64,000 nt of DNA, taken from contig NZ_BTFW01000001.1 of NCBI RefSeq assembly GCF_033242265.1, positions 186,001 through 250,000 on the forward strand, read 5' to 3'. The number at the start of each line of letters is the position of its first letter. Position 1 is the first letter of the stretch. Positions 62,482-64,000 of this stretch are shown in pieces. This DNA comes from Novosphingobium sp. IK01. GTDB taxonomy: Bacteria > Pseudomonadota > Alphaproteobacteria > Sphingomonadales > Sphingomonadaceae. A program made the translations under genes and the position numbers. The notes below the pieces were generated by a model. The model did not search any database. It was not told the origin of the DNA and was given only the letters and a program-made list of their open reading frames with translations.

Positions 62482-63582
62482 TCACACGTTGAACTTGAAG
62501 TGCATCACGTCGCCGTCCTTGACGACATATTCCTTGCCTTCCTGGCGCAGCTTGCCCGCGTCGCGCGCGGCAGCTTCCCCGCCAAGGCCCACGAAATCCT
62601 CGTAGGCGATGGTTTCGGCGCGGATGAAGCCGCGCTGCATGTCGGAGTGGATTTCCCCGGCGGCCTCGGGGGCCTTGGCGCCCTGATGGACGGTCCAGGC
62701 GCGGGCTTCCTTGGGGCCGACGGTGAAGAAGGTGAGCAGGTGGAGCAGCTCGTAGCCGGCGCGGATCACGCGGTTGAGGCCGGTTTCGGTCAGGCCCAGT
62801 TCGGCCAGGAACGCGAGGCGTTCCTCGGTGTCCATGCCGACCAGATCGGCCTCGATCGCTGCCGAGACGACCACGGCTTCGGCGCCTTCGGCCTTGGCTT
62901 TTTCAAACACGCGGGCCGAGAGGGCATTGCCATCGGCCGCGCTCTCTTCTTCCACGTTGCAGACATAGAGCACGGGCTTGGCGGTGAGGAGTTGGGCCTG
63001 CGCGAACAGGCGGGCTTCCTCGTCGTCTCTGGGCTGGGTCAGGCGGGCAGGCTTGCCCTCGCGCAGGAGGTCGAGCGCCTGGCCGAGCACCGAGGCCATG
63101 GCCTTGGCTTCCTTGTCGCCGCTGGTCGCCTTCTTGGCGGCGGCGGGGACGCGCTTTTCGAGGCTTTCGAGGTCGGCCAGCATCAGTTCGGTTTCGACCG
63201 TGTCGGCGTCGGACAGCGGATCGACCTTGTTGTCGACGTGCTGGATGTCGTCGTTTTCAAAGCAGCGCAGGACGTGGATGATCGCATCGACTTCGCGGAT
63301 GTTGCCCAGGAACTGGTTGCCCAGCCCTTCGCCCTTCGAAGCCCCACGCACGAGCCCGGCGATGTCGACGAAGCCGAGCTGGGTGGGGATGATCTTCTGG
63401 CTGCCGGCGACCTTGGCCAGCGTGTCGAGGCGCGCGTCGGGCACGCCGACATTGCCCACGTTGGGTTCGATCGTGCAGAACGGATAGTTGGCGGCTTGCG
63501 CCGCCTGCGTCTCGGTCAGCGCGTTGAACAGCGTCGACTTGCCGACATTGGGAAGGCCGACGATCCCGCAACGAAAACCCAT
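62482..63582 (-). CDS. ychF: Obg-like GTPase/ATPase YchF
   Basis: 366 residues. The N-terminal G domain carries GLPNVGKSTLFNAL and DIAGLV; its base-recognition motif is CNVEE in place of NKxD, which explains ATP preference in this family. A coiled-coil insertion lies at about 135-200. The C-terminal TGS domain (about 280-366) ends in YVVKDGDVMHFKFNV. YchF binds ribosomes and influences translation and stress responses. The start is the ATG of MGFRCGIVG. Confidence 0.96.
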   Translation of the reverse strand: MGFRCGIVGLPNVGKSTLFNALTETQAAQAANYPFCTIEPNVGNVGVPDARLDTLAKVAGSQKIIPTQLGFVDIAGLVRGASKGEGLGNQFLGNIREVDAIIHVLRCFENDDIQHVDNKVDPLSDADTVETELMLADLESLEKRVPAAAKKATSGDKEAKAMASVLGQALDLLREGKPARLTQPRDDEEARLFAQAQLLTAKPVLYVCNVEEESAADGNALSARVFEKAKAEGAEAVVVSAAIEADLVGMDTEERLAFLAELGLTETGLNRVIRAGYELLHLLTFFTVGPKEARAWTVHQGAKAPEAAGEIHSDMQRGFIRAETIAYEDFVGLGGEAAARDAGKLRQEGKEYVVKDGDVMHFKFNV

Positions 63583-63753
63583 CTTCGTGTCCTTGGCTTG
63601 GCGGCCCTGCTTCGATGGGCCCATGCATGGGGGCTGGCGATGGTGGCTGGCGCGCGCGAGGTCAAGGGGGCAGCAGGGGGCGATGGTGGGGTTTTGCCGG
63701 TGGAATCGCGAATCTTCATCGAAGTTTCAGTCCTTCGTGTCAGGATGGCAGGG

Positions 63754-64000
63754 ATGACGCGTGCGATTTTTCTGTTGGCGATGCCGCCGCTGGCGCTTCT
63801 GGCGGCCTGTTCACCAGATCCGGCGGCCCATGCGGCGCGGGCACGCGCGGCGTTCGGGGCGCAGGATTACGCAACGGTTCGGGTCGAGGCGCTGGCCGCG
63901 CTCGATTCCGGGAAATTGCCCGCCGATCAGGGCCGCGCGCTTTTGCGCATGCTTGCCCGTGCGCAGTTGCGTCTGGGCGATGGCGATGGCGCACAGGCCA
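63754..64000 (+). CDS. Lipoprotein, start only (cut by window end)
   Basis: The first 82 codons are visible. A signal peptide with lipobox LLAAC (Cys about 17) is followed by Ala-rich helical sequence (AFGAQDYATVRVEALAALDSG) suggestive of tetratricopeptide-like repeats. An in-frame ATG at 63745 is an alternative start. Function cannot be assigned from this fragment. Confidence 0.65.
   Translation, partial: MTRAIFLLAMPPLALLAACSPDPAAHAARARAAFGAQDYATVRVEALAALDSGKLPADQGRALLRMLARAQLRLGDGDGAQA

Overview
The window is GC-rich chromosomal DNA of an alphaproteobacterium, most probably a sphingomonad (Novosphingobium/Sphingobium type). That placement is inferred from gene content and protein style, not from a database search. 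No phage, plasmid or CRISPR locus is visible. The only mobile-looking DNA is a 166-bp palindromic element at 27027-27192 and a related hairpin at 23427-23461.

Layout. 1-119 is the tail of hypF. 215-2327 holds two zinc alcohol dehydrogenases and 2663-4876 the catalase-peroxidase katG. 5344-9436 is a translationally coupled operon (tri-haem cytochrome c, 2Fe-2S subunit, molybdopterin subunit) for a periplasmic molybdenum hydroxylase. It converges on a LysR gene, which is divergent from an MFS exporter gene (to 11666). 11711-15705 is a divergent two-component pair: a LuxR-type response regulator and a large beta-propeller histidine kinase. 15950-20345 holds a second LysR regulator, an Old Yellow Enzyme reductase, an alpha/beta hydrolase and a fumarylacetoacetate-hydrolase-family enzyme. 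A second propeller kinase (20409-23372) and a second LuxR regulator (31426-32088) flank a one-direction block (23584-30949). That block encodes a DUF1275 membrane protein, an outer-membrane channel, DoxX, a VOC-fold exported protein, a YtcJ-type amidohydrolase, XapX, a chloroperoxidase-like hydrolase and an isochorismatase-like hydrolase. 32150-36610 carries a stand-alone M17 N-terminal domain, a short AraC regulator and a FixJ/FixL-like signalling group.

37073-49575 is a complete nitrate-assimilation cluster on the minus strand, in transcription order nasT-nasS-narK-porin-nirB-nirD-nasA-cobA-moeA. It provides sensing, uptake, nitrate and nitrite reduction, and supply of sirohaem and molybdenum cofactor. 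Upstream of narK and of nirB lie two leader RNAs. Each has two hairpins with A-N-N-G-type hexaloops, the second overlapping a strong intrinsic terminator. This is the architecture expected for antitermination by the ANTAR protein NasT.

49674-51821 is a TonB-dependent receptor, probably starting at TTG. Three identical tRNA-Lys(CTT) genes sit at 36854, 52242 and 52393. 52572-58486 is the cell-shape operon mreB-mreC-mreD-mrdA-rodA. After it come mutL, two small lipoprotein genes, a MaoC dehydratase, the GTPase gene ychF and the start of another lipoprotein gene cut by the window end.

Most genes are recognisable family members. The parts most worth a second look are the paired NasT leaders, the LysR operator shared by the regulator and the reductase gene, the duplicated propeller-kinase systems around the XapX/amidohydrolase operon, and the small palindromic element inserted at a stop codon.
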